NCBI GenBank assembly: GCA_016722945.1
Contig: JAEQMT010000059.1
Span: 1 to 64,000, forward strand
Length of the DNA stretch: 64,000 nt
Source: Desulfofustis sp. PB-SRB1
GTDB taxonomy: Bacteria > Desulfobacterota > Desulfobulbia > Desulfobulbales > Desulfocapsaceae
Direction of reading: 5' to 3'
Shown here: one piece after another, positions 45,646 through 53,956 of the stretch
How positions within the stretch are numbered: position 1 is the stretch's first letter
Layout: the number at the start of each line of letters is the position of its first letter
Program-made: the position numbers and the translations under genes
Notes under the pieces: model-generated
The model's input: only the letters and a program-made list of their open reading frames with translations
Databases searched by the model: none
What the model was told of the DNA's origin: nothing

Positions 45646-46461
45646 ATGGTTCTTACCATCGCCCACCGCGGGGCACGCAGCCTCGCTCCGGAAAACACCA
45701 TGGCGGCAATCAAAAAGGCGTGGGAAGCGGGTGCTGACGGCGTCGAGGTGGATGTTGGCGTCAGCGGCGACGGGGTCCTGCTCCTGATGCATGATCCAAC
45801 CCTTACTCGTACCACCGATGTCGCCGCTCGTTTCCCGGATCGGCAAGATCATCCCTTCACCACATTTTCCATGGGTGAGCTGCAAAGCCTTGATGCCGGT
45901 TCCTGGTTCATCGATACCGATCCGTTCGGACAGCTGGCCGCGGGCGCCATCAACCGGGACGAGGCGGAGACCTTTCACCGATGTACGATCCCCACGCTTT
46001 CTGAGCTCTTGGACTTTATCACCGACAAGGCGTGGCTGATTAATTGTGAGCTGAAATCAATGCCCCCCCCGATGGAGACCTTCCCGCTGGCGGAGGCGGT
46101 GCTTGACGCTATTGACCGCCACAAGGTGGCGCCGGCAAAGGTAGTAATCTCCTCCTTTGATCACCGTCAGCTCGACATCGTCAGCGATAGGCGCCCGGAT
46201 ATCGAGATCCAGGCGCTCATTGGTGGTGATCCGGCCGCTGGCAACAACTGGGGCGACTATCGCTACCGCACCTACAATGCCAACGGCGACTGTATCGATC
46301 GTGCGCAGATTACCCGTGCCCACGACAAAAGATGTGCGGTCAACCTCTACACGGTCAATGAAACCGAGGCCATGCGCCGCTATATTGACTGGGGGGTGGC
46401 CGGCCTGATAACCGACTTTCCCCAGCTGCTCAAACCCATTGCCCTGTCTGCCACCAGATAG
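45646..46461 (+). CDS. Glycerophosphodiester phosphodiesterase
   Basis: A GDPD-family TIM-barrel enzyme that hydrolyses glycerophosphodiesters to glycerol-3-phosphate and an alcohol. The catalytic HRGARSLAPENT has the first His and Glu, and GVEVDVGVSGDGVLLLMHDP gives Glu, Asp and the second His. The C-terminal VNLYTVNE and GVAGLITDFP are typical. No signal peptide is seen, so it is cytoplasmic. ATG 45646 or an in-frame GTG 13 codons earlier, overlapping the MFS gene, could be the start. Confidence 0.92.
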   Translation: MVLTIAHRGARSLAPENTMAAIKKAWEAGADGVEVDVGVSGDGVLLLMHDPTLTRTTDVAARFPDRQDHPFTTFSMGELQSLDAGSWFIDTDPFGQLAAGAINRDEAETFHRCTIPTLSELLDFITDKAWLINCELKSMPPPMETFPLAEAVLDAIDRHKVAPAKVVISSFDHRQLDIVSDRRPDIEIQALIGGDPAAGNNWGDYRYRTYNANGDCIDRAQITRAHDKRCAVNLYTVNETEAMRRYIDWGVAGLITDFPQLLKPIALSATR

Positions 46462-46560
46462 AAAGTCGTTTGCCGAACGAGAATTTTTCAGGTAGAACAG
46501 TGCACCCATAAAAAACATCCCGAGCTTCTTCGTTGAACAGTTTTCCACTGTGCTGCCGAC

Positions 46561-48261
46561 ATGAAATTCTTAATGCCGCAACTGCTGTTTTTTTTCAGAA
46601 ACAAGACGACCCAGCGCAACCTCGTCCTGCTCAGCAAATTCCTTGTCTTTCTCGGGTTGATCATCTGCATTTACTCTCTGCTCTTTCATCTGCTGATGAT
46701 GTACGAGGGCCGGAATTTCAGCTGGGTTACCGGCCTCTACTGGACGATGACGGTAATGTCCACCCTGGGCTTTGGCGATATTACCTTCCACAGCGACATC
46801 GGCCGGGTGTTTACCATGGTGGTGCTGATCTCAGGCATCATGTTTCTGCTCATCATTCTTCCCTTCACCTTCATTCAGTTTTTCTACGCACCGTGGCTGG
46901 AAGCCCAGGAAAAAACGAGGATTCCGCGGGCGATGCCGGACAATGTGAGCAACCACGTGATCATCACCCACGTGGATCCCATCACCACCAGATTGATTGA
47001 ATATCTGATCCGCTATCATCAGCCCTATGTCATCGTCGTCGCCGATCCGCAGGAGGCGGGCCGACTCCAGGATGCGGGGTATCGGGTGGTACTGGGAGAG
47101 ATAGATCTGCCGGCCACCTATCGCAACCTGAGGGTGGCCCAGGCATCACTGGTGGTGGTTACCAACGATGATCAGGTGAGCACCAACATCGCCTTTACCA
47201 TTCGCGAAGTCGATGAAACCGTGCCCATCGTTACCAATGCCGAGAACCAGAATTCCATTGATATTCTCGAATATTCCGGCAACACCAGCGTCTTTGAGTT
47301 TATGAAGATGCTGGGTGAATCGCTGAGCAAACGTACCTTCGGGGTGGGCCGCTCGGCCAATATCATCGGCCGCATGGATGATTTGCTGATTTCTGAAATG
47401 CCGGCCATGTACACCGGTCTCGAAGGCAAGACCCTTGCTCAGGCGCAGATTGGTCAGCAGACCGGGGTCAATGTGATCGGTATGTCGGAACGCGGGCGAT
47501 TTCTGGCGGCGACCCCGCACACGGTGATCAACGCCCAGACCATCATGATGCTGGCCGGCTCCACCGTCCAGTTGAAAAAATTTGATCAACTTTTTGAACC
47601 AAGCTACCAGGCCAGCAACGCCGAGCCCGAGGTACTTATCCTCGGTGGCGGCCGGGTGGGAGATGCGGCGGCGGCAACCCTGGCAGCCCACGACATCAGC
47701 TATCGGGTTATTGAAAAACGCGCCGTCACCGCCGATAGGTACGCCCGGGAAACAATCGTCACCGGCGACGCCGCCGATATCAACACCCTCAAGGAGGCGG
47801 GCATCGAGCAGGCCCATTCCGTTATCGTCACCACTCACAGTGACGACATGAATATCTATCTCACCTTCTATTGCCGTAAACTGCGGGCCGATATTCAGAT
47901 CATCAGCCGCTCGATTCTCCAACGAAACGTGGCAAAACTTTACATGGCGGGGGCCGATCAGGTTATGTCGTACGCCTCTCTGGGGGCCGGTACCATCTTC
48001 CAACTTTTGCAGCCAAACGAAATGACCCTGCTCAGCGAAGGTATGGTGGTGCTCCACCATCTTGTGGGACCCGCCTTTACCGGCAAGACCATTATGAACA
48101 GCGGTATCCGTGAACAGAGCGGATTTTCCATCATCGCCATCAAACGCAATGGGAACCTGCTGGTGAGTCCTCCGCCTGAAACCGAACTGCATATCTCCGA
48201 TGAACTGATTGCCATCGGCACCTCGGAGAACAAGGATAGGTTTTTGCACCTGCCGTCATGA
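46561..48261 (+). CDS. Potassium channel with two RCK/TrkA-type domains
   Basis: A 566-residue inner-membrane channel. There are two transmembrane helices (residues 25-45 and 84-108) around a pore loop with the selectivity filter TLGFGD (68-73). Two RCK-like units follow: NHVIITHVDPITTRLIEYLI and, in the second, EVLILGGGRVGDAAAATLA, both Rossmann-type nucleotide sites. TrkA_C parts follow each. Filter Tyr-for-Phe variation is known in prokaryotic K+ channels. The stop overlaps the rhodanese start (ATGA). Confidence 0.9.
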   Translation: MKFLMPQLLFFFRNKTTQRNLVLLSKFLVFLGLIICIYSLLFHLLMMYEGRNFSWVTGLYWTMTVMSTLGFGDITFHSDIGRVFTMVVLISGIMFLLIILPFTFIQFFYAPWLEAQEKTRIPRAMPDNVSNHVIITHVDPITTRLIEYLIRYHQPYVIVVADPQEAGRLQDAGYRVVLGEIDLPATYRNLRVAQASLVVVTNDDQVSTNIAFTIREVDETVPIVTNAENQNSIDILEYSGNTSVFEFMKMLGESLSKRTFGVGRSANIIGRMDDLLISEMPAMYTGLEGKTLAQAQIGQQTGVNVIGMSERGRFLAATPHTVINAQTIMMLAGSTVQLKKFDQLFEPSYQASNAEPEVLILGGGRVGDAAAATLAAHDISYRVIEKRAVTADRYARETIVTGDAADINTLKEAGIEQAHSVIVTTHSDDMNIYLTFYCRKLRADIQIISRSILQRNVAKLYMAGADQVMSYASLGAGTIFQLLQPNEMTLLSEGMVVLHHLVGPAFTGKTIMNSGIREQSGFSIIAIKRNGNLLVSPPPETELHISDELIAIGTSENKDRFLHLPS

Positions 48262-48845
48262 TATCAGCGCCACCGTCGAACCGGGCCATCTGGGCGCTCA
48301 TGACGACGGCGCTGTGCCTGCTTGCCCTTGGTTCGCCGGTGGCATGCGCCCAAAACTACGGGGCCGCAACACCAGCTGATGATCGACAAAAATTAACCTT
48401 GGTCTACCGGCTCTACGATGAGTATCGCCGGCAGTTTCCGGAAATTTGCGAGATCTCGGTGAAACAGGCTCGGGCGACGGCAGCGGCGTCTAAACCGATA
48501 CTATTCGTGGATGTCCGCGGCAGCGCCGAGCAGGAGATCTCCATGCTGCCGGGAGCAATCGACAAGAAACAATTTATCGAAGATTACCACCGCTACCGCG
48601 ATCATCTGGTAGTCGTCTATTGTACCATCAGTTACCGGAGCGGCTTGTTTGCCAAGAAGATGGCGGCCCGCGGCATCACCGTCTGCAACCTGCGCGGCGG
48701 CCTGCTGGCCTGGATTCTCGAGGGCGGCCTGATCACTGACGCGCGGGGAGTAACCAACCGCGTCCACGTATTCGGTGAAACTTGGGACCTGGCGCCCGAC
48801 GGGTATCAGACCATAACCTATCCGTGGTGGCGACGGTTGTTCTGA
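48258..48845 (+). CDS. Exported rhodanese-like protein
   Basis: A 195-residue protein with an N-terminal signal (ALMTTALCLLALGSPVACA) and one rhodanese domain. It shows ILFVDVRGSAEQEISMLPGA and an active loop starting at Cys122 (CTISYRS), so it should handle sulfur or sense persulfides in the periplasm. The loop differs from the thiosulfate sulfurtransferase CRKGV(T/S) type. It is translationally coupled to the K+ channel gene, a surprising partner, and overlaps pncA tail to tail by 28 bp. Confidence 0.85.
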   Translation: MISAPPSNRAIWALMTTALCLLALGSPVACAQNYGAATPADDRQKLTLVYRLYDEYRRQFPEICEISVKQARATAAASKPILFVDVRGSAEQEISMLPGAIDKKQFIEDYHRYRDHLVVVYCTISYRSGLFAKKMAARGITVCNLRGGLLAWILEGGLITDARGVTNRVHVFGETWDLAPDGYQTITYPWWRRLF

Positions 48846-49504
48846 GTGGCGACGGACGATGACTCAGTGGTATCATCCTCGATACAGACAACGCCGGCGC
48901 CACGCAGTTGGTTAATTACCGCATCGGCATCTTGCCGCACAACTGCTCTGGTAGCAGCCAGCAGGACCCGGGTTTCATACCCCAGCGCGGCACCGTCCAG
49001 GGCGCTGAACTTCACACAATAATCAAGGGCCAGACCGACCACATCGAGCGCCTCGATGTCATGCGCCCGCAAGGCTCGATCCAGACCCGTTTCATTGATT
49101 CTGGCGTTGTCGAAAAAGGCGGAGTATGAGTCCACTTCCCTGTCCAGCCCCTTTGTGATGATCACCGTTTTATGACCATCCTCAGCAATGGTAACCAGCC
49201 GCTCACGCAGGGCCGGCGCCAGACGCGCCCCATCGCTTTCGGCAATGCAGTGCTCCGGCCACAGCATCTGGGCTCGACCGGCCAGGGTTCCCATGGAAAA
49301 AGGGGTGGCGCCCGGGTGGCTGGCGGCAAACGAGCCATGGTCGGGCGGGTGCCAATCCTGGGAGACGGCGATCAGATCATATCGCTCAGGTTCTTTAAGC
49401 AGGCCAAAAATAGTGTCGATGACCATATCGCCCTCCGGCACCGCCAGCGGGCCGCCGGGGAGAAAGTCGTTCTGCGCATCGATAATCAGCAAGGCTCTTT
49501 TCAT
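48818..49504 (-). CDS. pncA: Nicotinamidase
   Basis: Hydrolyses nicotinamide to nicotinate in NAD salvage. Catalytic triad residues are Asp9 (LLIIDAQNDFLPGG), Lys in VIITKGLDRE and Cys in GLALDYCVKFSALD. The metal-site motif is SQDWHPPDHGSFA. The cis-peptide motif usually reads GLATDYC; here it is GLALDYC. It overlaps pncB by 4 nt, which puts two consecutive steps of one pathway in one operon. Confidence 0.94.
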   Translation of the reverse strand: MKRALLIIDAQNDFLPGGPLAVPEGDMVIDTIFGLLKEPERYDLIAVSQDWHPPDHGSFAASHPGATPFSMGTLAGRAQMLWPEHCIAESDGARLAPALRERLVTIAEDGHKTVIITKGLDREVDSYSAFFDNARINETGLDRALRAHDIEALDVVGLALDYCVKFSALDGAALGYETRVLLAATRAVVRQDADAVINQLRGAGVVCIEDDTTESSSVATQNNRRHHG

Positions 49505-51072
49505 GAATCGCTCTTCTGCTCTGTATGGTTGTTTCCGTTTTCGTGCTGGGAAGCAAGGTGCGCCTTGATGAGTTCAAATTCATGCGCCTTCATCGCTTCA
49601 CGCCGCTCATGAAGCCGGTGCGACAGCCCGGCGGCGTAGGCATGCGGGTTGTCGAAGCGAAAGATGGCCGGATCGAAACGGCGCAGATTCTCCCGGGTGC
49701 GGGCGCGAATCCGGGCCAGCCGCGGCGCCTCTTTCACCCGAACGCCGTCTGCAAAAAGAGGGGTGAGCAGGGTTTGTCTCTCCAGGTTTTTTCGCGGTAC
49801 CACCTTGCGCTTCCAGGGATCAACCGGGGAAATGATGATAATCACCGTTTCATCGCTGCCGGGCAGCGGCTCGGTAAAGGTGTCGAAGATGACATCACCG
49901 GTGCAATGATTATCGACGCTGAGCCGGGCCACATCGAGACAACCGGGAATCGAGGTCTTGGCCGCCTGATCGGATAGCTTAAGACACTCCACCAGCTCAC
50001 CCACCTCTTTTTCCACCGCCGCCAGCTTATAGACGCCGCCAAGAGATGGATCATCATAGGCGGTTACCAGCTTAGTGCCCACGCCCCAGGCATTGATGGG
50101 CGCCCCCTGGAGCTTCAGACTGGTGATCAAACGTTCGTCAAGGTCACTGGAGGCGATGATTTTGGTATCAGCAAACCCCGCTTCATCGAGCATTACTCGG
50201 GCCTGTTTGGCAAGATAGGCGAGATCGCCGGAATCAAGGCGAATGCCGAGCAGATCGGAGCCCCGGGCACGCAGGGAATGACCGGTCATGATGGCGTGAC
50301 GTACCCCTTCCAGGGAGTTGAAGGTGTCCACCAGTAGCACCGCGTTATGGGGAAATACCGAAGCATAGGCATCAAAGGCACGCTGCTCATCGGCAAATGA
50401 CATCACCCAGCTGTGCGCGTGGGTGCCGCGCACGGGAATCTGGTAACACCGTCCGGCGAGCACGTTGGAGGTTGCATCCACCCCACCGATAAAGGCGGCG
50501 CGGCTGGCGGAAAGCCCACCGTCCATACCATGGGCGCGGCGCAGTCCAAATTCCAGCAATTCATCGGAGCCCACCGCCATTCTCATTCTCGACGCCTTGG
50601 TGGCGATCAGACTCTGGTGGTTGACCATGGTCAGCATGCCGGTTTCGATGAGCTGACCGTCCAACAGGGGCGCCCGCACCCGGAGCATGGGCTCATAGGG
50701 AAAGATGATTTCCCCCTCATCCACCGCCTCGATGGCACCGCGAAACCGCCACCGCCGGAGATAGTCGAGAAATTCAGGGTGAAACAATCCCCTGGAATCG
50801 GCGCCGGTGAGTGAGGCGAGATAATCGATATGATCGGCGGAAAAGTGCAGCCGTTCCAGCCAGTCGGCAAACGGCCCGATACCGGCCGCCAACGCATACC
50901 GGCCGGCAAAGGGAGCGGTGCGAAAAAACATGTGGAAGATGGAGCGGCGATCCGCCATCCCGGTAAGCAAATAGGCCTGAGCCATGGTCAGTTGATAAAG
51001 ATCGGTGGAAAGCGGCCACGGGTTATCCGGCCGCGAACCGTTCGCAGGTATCTGTTCGGACATGGCTTTCAA
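49501..51072 (-). CDS. pncB: Nicotinate phosphoribosyltransferase
   Basis: Converts nicotinate and PRPP to nicotinate mononucleotide, the step after nicotinamidase. The N-terminus STDLYQLTMAQAYLLTGMA, GLRRAHGMDGGLSASRAAFI, the PRPP region GIRLDSGDLAYLAKQAR, SSDLDE and GVGTKLVTAYDDPSLGGVYK match the longer, Bacillus/eukaryote-like family. At 523 residues it exceeds the E. coli form by over 100. It is transcribed ahead of pncA. Confidence 0.94.
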   Translation of the reverse strand: MKAMSEQIPANGSRPDNPWPLSTDLYQLTMAQAYLLTGMADRRSIFHMFFRTAPFAGRYALAAGIGPFADWLERLHFSADHIDYLASLTGADSRGLFHPEFLDYLRRWRFRGAIEAVDEGEIIFPYEPMLRVRAPLLDGQLIETGMLTMVNHQSLIATKASRMRMAVGSDELLEFGLRRAHGMDGGLSASRAAFIGGVDATSNVLAGRCYQIPVRGTHAHSWVMSFADEQRAFDAYASVFPHNAVLLVDTFNSLEGVRHAIMTGHSLRARGSDLLGIRLDSGDLAYLAKQARVMLDEAGFADTKIIASSDLDERLITSLKLQGAPINAWGVGTKLVTAYDDPSLGGVYKLAAVEKEVGELVECLKLSDQAAKTSIPGCLDVARLSVDNHCTGDVIFDTFTEPLPGSDETVIIIISPVDPWKRKVVPRKNLERQTLLTPLFADGVRVKEAPRLARIRARTRENLRRFDPAIFRFDNPHAYAAGLSHRLHERREAMKAHEFELIKAHLASQHENGNNHTEQKSDS

Positions 51073-51443
51073 GGAAAAGTGTTAGCAATCAATAGCGTGA
51101 AATGCACGGCCATACGTGCGCCTTCATACCAGCTTGCTCCCACGAATACAACCGATCGCGGCGCCATTTTCCACAACTCAAGACCTCCTGCGTGAGATTG
51201 ATGTACCACATCTTCATAAAAAATAAAAAAAAATGATGTTAATTATCAAATTTTATTTTACTCTACTGCGGCATCATTGGACAAGATGATGAGATAAGCC
51301 ATGCAGAGATGGATGAAAGTATGGCGGAAAGGGTTCTCACATGCACAATTTCTATAAGGGGGTGATAACACAGCCGATGGGCGCAGCATGACCAACAGGC
51401 CGCGAGGCTAAAAGAATAAATCACAAGAGAGGAGGGGAAATCG
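51073..51443. other. Divergent promoter region between pncB and the symporter
   Basis: A 371-bp gap with an AT-rich core (about 51215-51262), fit for divergent promoters. No riboswitch, operator palindrome or RNA gene could be recognised. A strong ribosome site GAGAGGAGGGG precedes the symporter ATG. Confidence 0.5.
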
Positions 51444-53222
51444 ATGGAACCAAGAGTGTGGGTGTGGATATTTCTGTTACTATACATCGTGTATTGTTTC
51501 TGGTGGGGTCTCAGAGGGTACTTCACTGAAAAAACCGCATCCGGGTACGCAATCGGCGGGCGCTCCATTCCGTTTATCGCGTTTCTGATGGCGGCCACCG
51601 CGGCCTCGTTTTCCGGCTGGACCACGGTGGGCCACCCGGGTTTGATCTGGCGTGATGGGCTGGCATACGCCTTTGCCTCATTTTACGTGCTCACCATTCC
51701 CATTACCGGAGCCTTCTTCGCCAAGCGCAACTGGCTGTTGGGAAAACGCTACGGGTTCGTGACACCGGGCGACATGTTCGCCTACTACTACAACAACGAG
51801 GCGGTGCGCTGGCTCACGGTGCTCTCGGCGGTGCTCTACTCCATGTTCTACTCCGGCCTGCAACTTATTGCCGCCGCCAAGCTGTTTGAAATCGTGGCTG
51901 GCGTGCCGTATGTGTACGGCCTTTTCTTCATGGCTTTCATCGTATGGTTCTACGTGGTTACCGGCGGCCTGAAGGCCTCCACCTGGGTGGGGGTCATTCA
52001 GTTTATCCTCCTTGTCCTTTCCATCGTCGTGCTGGGCTATTTCACCGTCACCTGCGACGCGCTCGGTGGATGGTCGGTATTTTCAGCAAAAATCGGTGAG
52101 CTCGATGCAAAATACCTGGAAGTCCCCGCCGTCATTAAATTCGAGCTCGGCACCGGCGGCTGGACATCGGTGATGATTCTCACCTACATGTTCGCCCTCA
52201 TGGGCATCCAGTCATCGCCTGCCTTCACCCTCTGGAATTACGGGATGTCCTCCCCCAAACCGCTGGCCTGGCAGCAGGTGTTCATGTCCACCTTCGTGGT
52301 TGGTATCGCCCTGTTCTTCTTCACGGCATTCCAGGGCATGGGGGCTAGGATATTGCAGGGGATGGGAGAAATATCGCCAAATGTCGACGGCGACGTGGTG
52401 CCGATGCTGATGAACTATCTGCTCCCCGGACCGATGATGGCCATCGTGTTCCTCGGTATCATCGCCGCCATCCACTCCACGGCGGCACCCTATATCGGCA
52501 CCGGCGGCACCATTGTGCTGCGCGACGTGTACTGGCGCTATTTCAAAAAACAGGAGGCCGGTCACGCCGAGCAGATCTGGGCAAACCGGATCTTCGTCAC
52601 CATCCTCACCGCCCTGGCAATTTTCGTCAGCCTCACGGCGCCCGGCGCCATCGTCATGATCGGCGGTTTTGCCACCGCCTTCGGGTTCATCATGTATCTG
52701 ATGCTGCTGGGCGTCCACTACGGCTTCAGATACCCGGCCATCGGCGTGGTGATCGGCCTGATCGGCGCCATTGCGGCCTGTTTCGTGACCTACTTCTACT
52801 ACAGGTACCCGCTTACCATGCACACGGCCTTCTGGGGTCTGTTCGTCGGCCTCATAATCGCCTATATCTGCCGCGGCATCGGCATCAAGGATTCCGAGGA
52901 GACCATCAAGCGCCAGCAAGAGATACGGGTCTGGATCAATGACGTGGACGGCCCGTCGGAACGCGGCCAGAAATGGCGTAACGCCATGAAATTCCTGGTC
53001 CCGCTCTGGTATGTATTCGCCATTGGACCGTTGTGCATCATTGGCAATAACGCTTTCAAGTTCGCCGGTTTTCCAGCCGTCTGGTCCTGGCAGATTGTCT
53101 GGTGGATCATCGGTATCGTGATGATGTGGGCGCTCTGTTTCAAGGCGGAGATGTCCACCACCTCGGAAGAGCAGATCAAGCGTGCCGGCGAAGAGCAGAT
53201 GATCGTCGTCAAGGAAGCCTAA
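51444..53222 (+). CDS. Sodium:solute symporter family protein
   Basis: A 592-residue SSS-family secondary transporter with about 13 hydrophobic segments. Family features are YAIGGRSIPFIAFLMAATAA near the N-terminus, SGWTTVGHPGLIW, YVVTGGLKASTWVGVIQF (the SSS signature) and FLGIIAAIHSTAAPYIGTGG in the sodium-site helix. A cytoplasmic C-terminal tail is rich in Glu. Substrate unknown; a carboxylate is common in this branch. It is followed after 21 nt by a tiny membrane peptide gene. Confidence 0.9.
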   Translation: MEPRVWVWIFLLLYIVYCFWWGLRGYFTEKTASGYAIGGRSIPFIAFLMAATAASFSGWTTVGHPGLIWRDGLAYAFASFYVLTIPITGAFFAKRNWLLGKRYGFVTPGDMFAYYYNNEAVRWLTVLSAVLYSMFYSGLQLIAAAKLFEIVAGVPYVYGLFFMAFIVWFYVVTGGLKASTWVGVIQFILLVLSIVVLGYFTVTCDALGGWSVFSAKIGELDAKYLEVPAVIKFELGTGGWTSVMILTYMFALMGIQSSPAFTLWNYGMSSPKPLAWQQVFMSTFVVGIALFFFTAFQGMGARILQGMGEISPNVDGDVVPMLMNYLLPGPMMAIVFLGIIAAIHSTAAPYIGTGGTIVLRDVYWRYFKKQEAGHAEQIWANRIFVTILTALAIFVSLTAPGAIVMIGGFATAFGFIMYLMLLGVHYGFRYPAIGVVIGLIGAIAACFVTYFYYRYPLTMHTAFWGLFVGLIIAYICRGIGIKDSEETIKRQQEIRVWINDVDGPSERGQKWRNAMKFLVPLWYVFAIGPLCIIGNNAFKFAGFPAVWSWQIVWWIIGIVMMWALCFKAEMSTTSEEQIKRAGEEQMIVVKEA

Positions 53223-53243
53223 CCACCAGCAAAGGAGAACGAT

Positions 53244-53330
53244 ATGGCCAAGGAAGATATGTGGTTGATTATTGTCGTGGCCGTGGCTATCGCCTTTACC
53301 GCCTCATTCGGCATGGGGCTGTGGGGATAG
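53244..53330 (+). CDS. 28-residue single-helix membrane peptide downstream of the symporter
   Basis: The sequence begins MAKEDMWLIIVVAVAIAFTA and continues to GLWG, one hydrophobic helix with a short charged head. A clear AAAGGAGAACGAT ribosome site precedes the ATG, and the strong terminator lies 60 nt after the stop, so it is the last gene of the symporter transcript. Small helper subunits are known for some SSS transporters. A role in stabilising or regulating this symporter is inferred only from position. Confidence 0.65.
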   Translation: MAKEDMWLIIVVAVAIAFTASFGMGLWG

Positions 53331-53390
53331 GCGCACACCGCTCATAATACACTGTGCCGGGGGCGCCGCCTTCGGCGCTCACCTTACCAC

Positions 53391-53424
53391 GGGCCGCCCG
53401 CACAGTGCGGGCGGCCCCTGTTTT
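53391..53424 (+). terminator. Rho-independent terminator of the symporter operon
   Basis: GGGCCGCCCGCA (53391-53402) pairs perfectly with TGCGGGCGGCCC (53406-53417) over a 3-nt loop, followed by CTGTTTTG. The 12-bp GC-rich stem makes it strong. Confidence 0.9.
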
Positions 53425-53475
53425 GTCGAGACTCTCAGAAAGCCGGGAAGGGCACCACGACGACGAAGAGCAAAG

Positions 53476-53493
53476 TTTTTACGACGCCATCAC
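53476..53493 (+). repeat. 18-nt sequence shared with 29691-29708
   Basis: TTTTTACGACGCCATCAC is identical to the copy behind rnpB. Here it lies between the symporter terminator and the stop of the convergent small membrane protein gene. Confidence 0.55.
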
Positions 53494-53912
53494 CGTTTAT
53501 GAATCCGGCAGGCCTGGAGAATGAAAAAGCCGATAAAACCGCCCACCCCGTAATAGGGTATCTTGTTGATGGAAAAATCACCAAACAGCGTGGTTCCCGA
53601 CAATGGCGCACCAATGGCGGGAATTTGCCCGGCGAGCAGTTCGATACCGCTCAGCACCACAAAGCAGCCGAGCAGCACCTGTTTTTCCCGGAGCCGGGGA
53701 ACGGCTATCTGGATAATCAGGCTTGCTACAATAAGCAGCAGTATGGCGGAAATGTAGATGTTTATCAGCTCCGCCTGCGGCCCGTTGAAATAGTGCAGGC
53801 TAAGCCACAGCGGCATGCAGATAACGAGAAACTTGATCAGCGTGATCCGGTTTTTGGTGGGATCGTCCGGTCCCTCAGCATCACGATAGGGCGATAATCT
53901 TCCGTCATTCAT
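53490..53912 (-). CDS. Hypothetical four-helix membrane protein
   Basis: A 140-residue protein with four hydrophobic segments (IKFLVICMPLWLSL, IYISAILLLIVASLIIQIAV, VLLGCFVVLSGIELL and YYGVGGFIGFFILQA) and a polar, Asp-rich N-terminus. I chose ATG 53912; an upstream TTG adds only seven residues. No family recognised. It is convergent with the symporter operon and lies downstream of the next minus-strand gene's promoter side. Confidence 0.6.
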   Translation of the reverse strand: MNDGRLSPYRDAEGPDDPTKNRITLIKFLVICMPLWLSLHYFNGPQAELINIYISAILLLIVASLIIQIAVPRLREKQVLLGCFVVLSGIELLAGQIPAIGAPLSGTTLFGDFSINKIPYYGVGGFIGFFILQACRIHKR

Positions 53913-53956
53913 ACTATATCCGCTCTTTTTCAATATGGGTTATATTACCGGCATTG

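Noticed and set aside
51073-51443. A riboswitch or NAD-responsive operator upstream of pncB or the symporter
   Set aside because: No recognisable aptamer fold or palindrome of a known NAD repressor was found; only AT-rich promoter-like DNA is visible.
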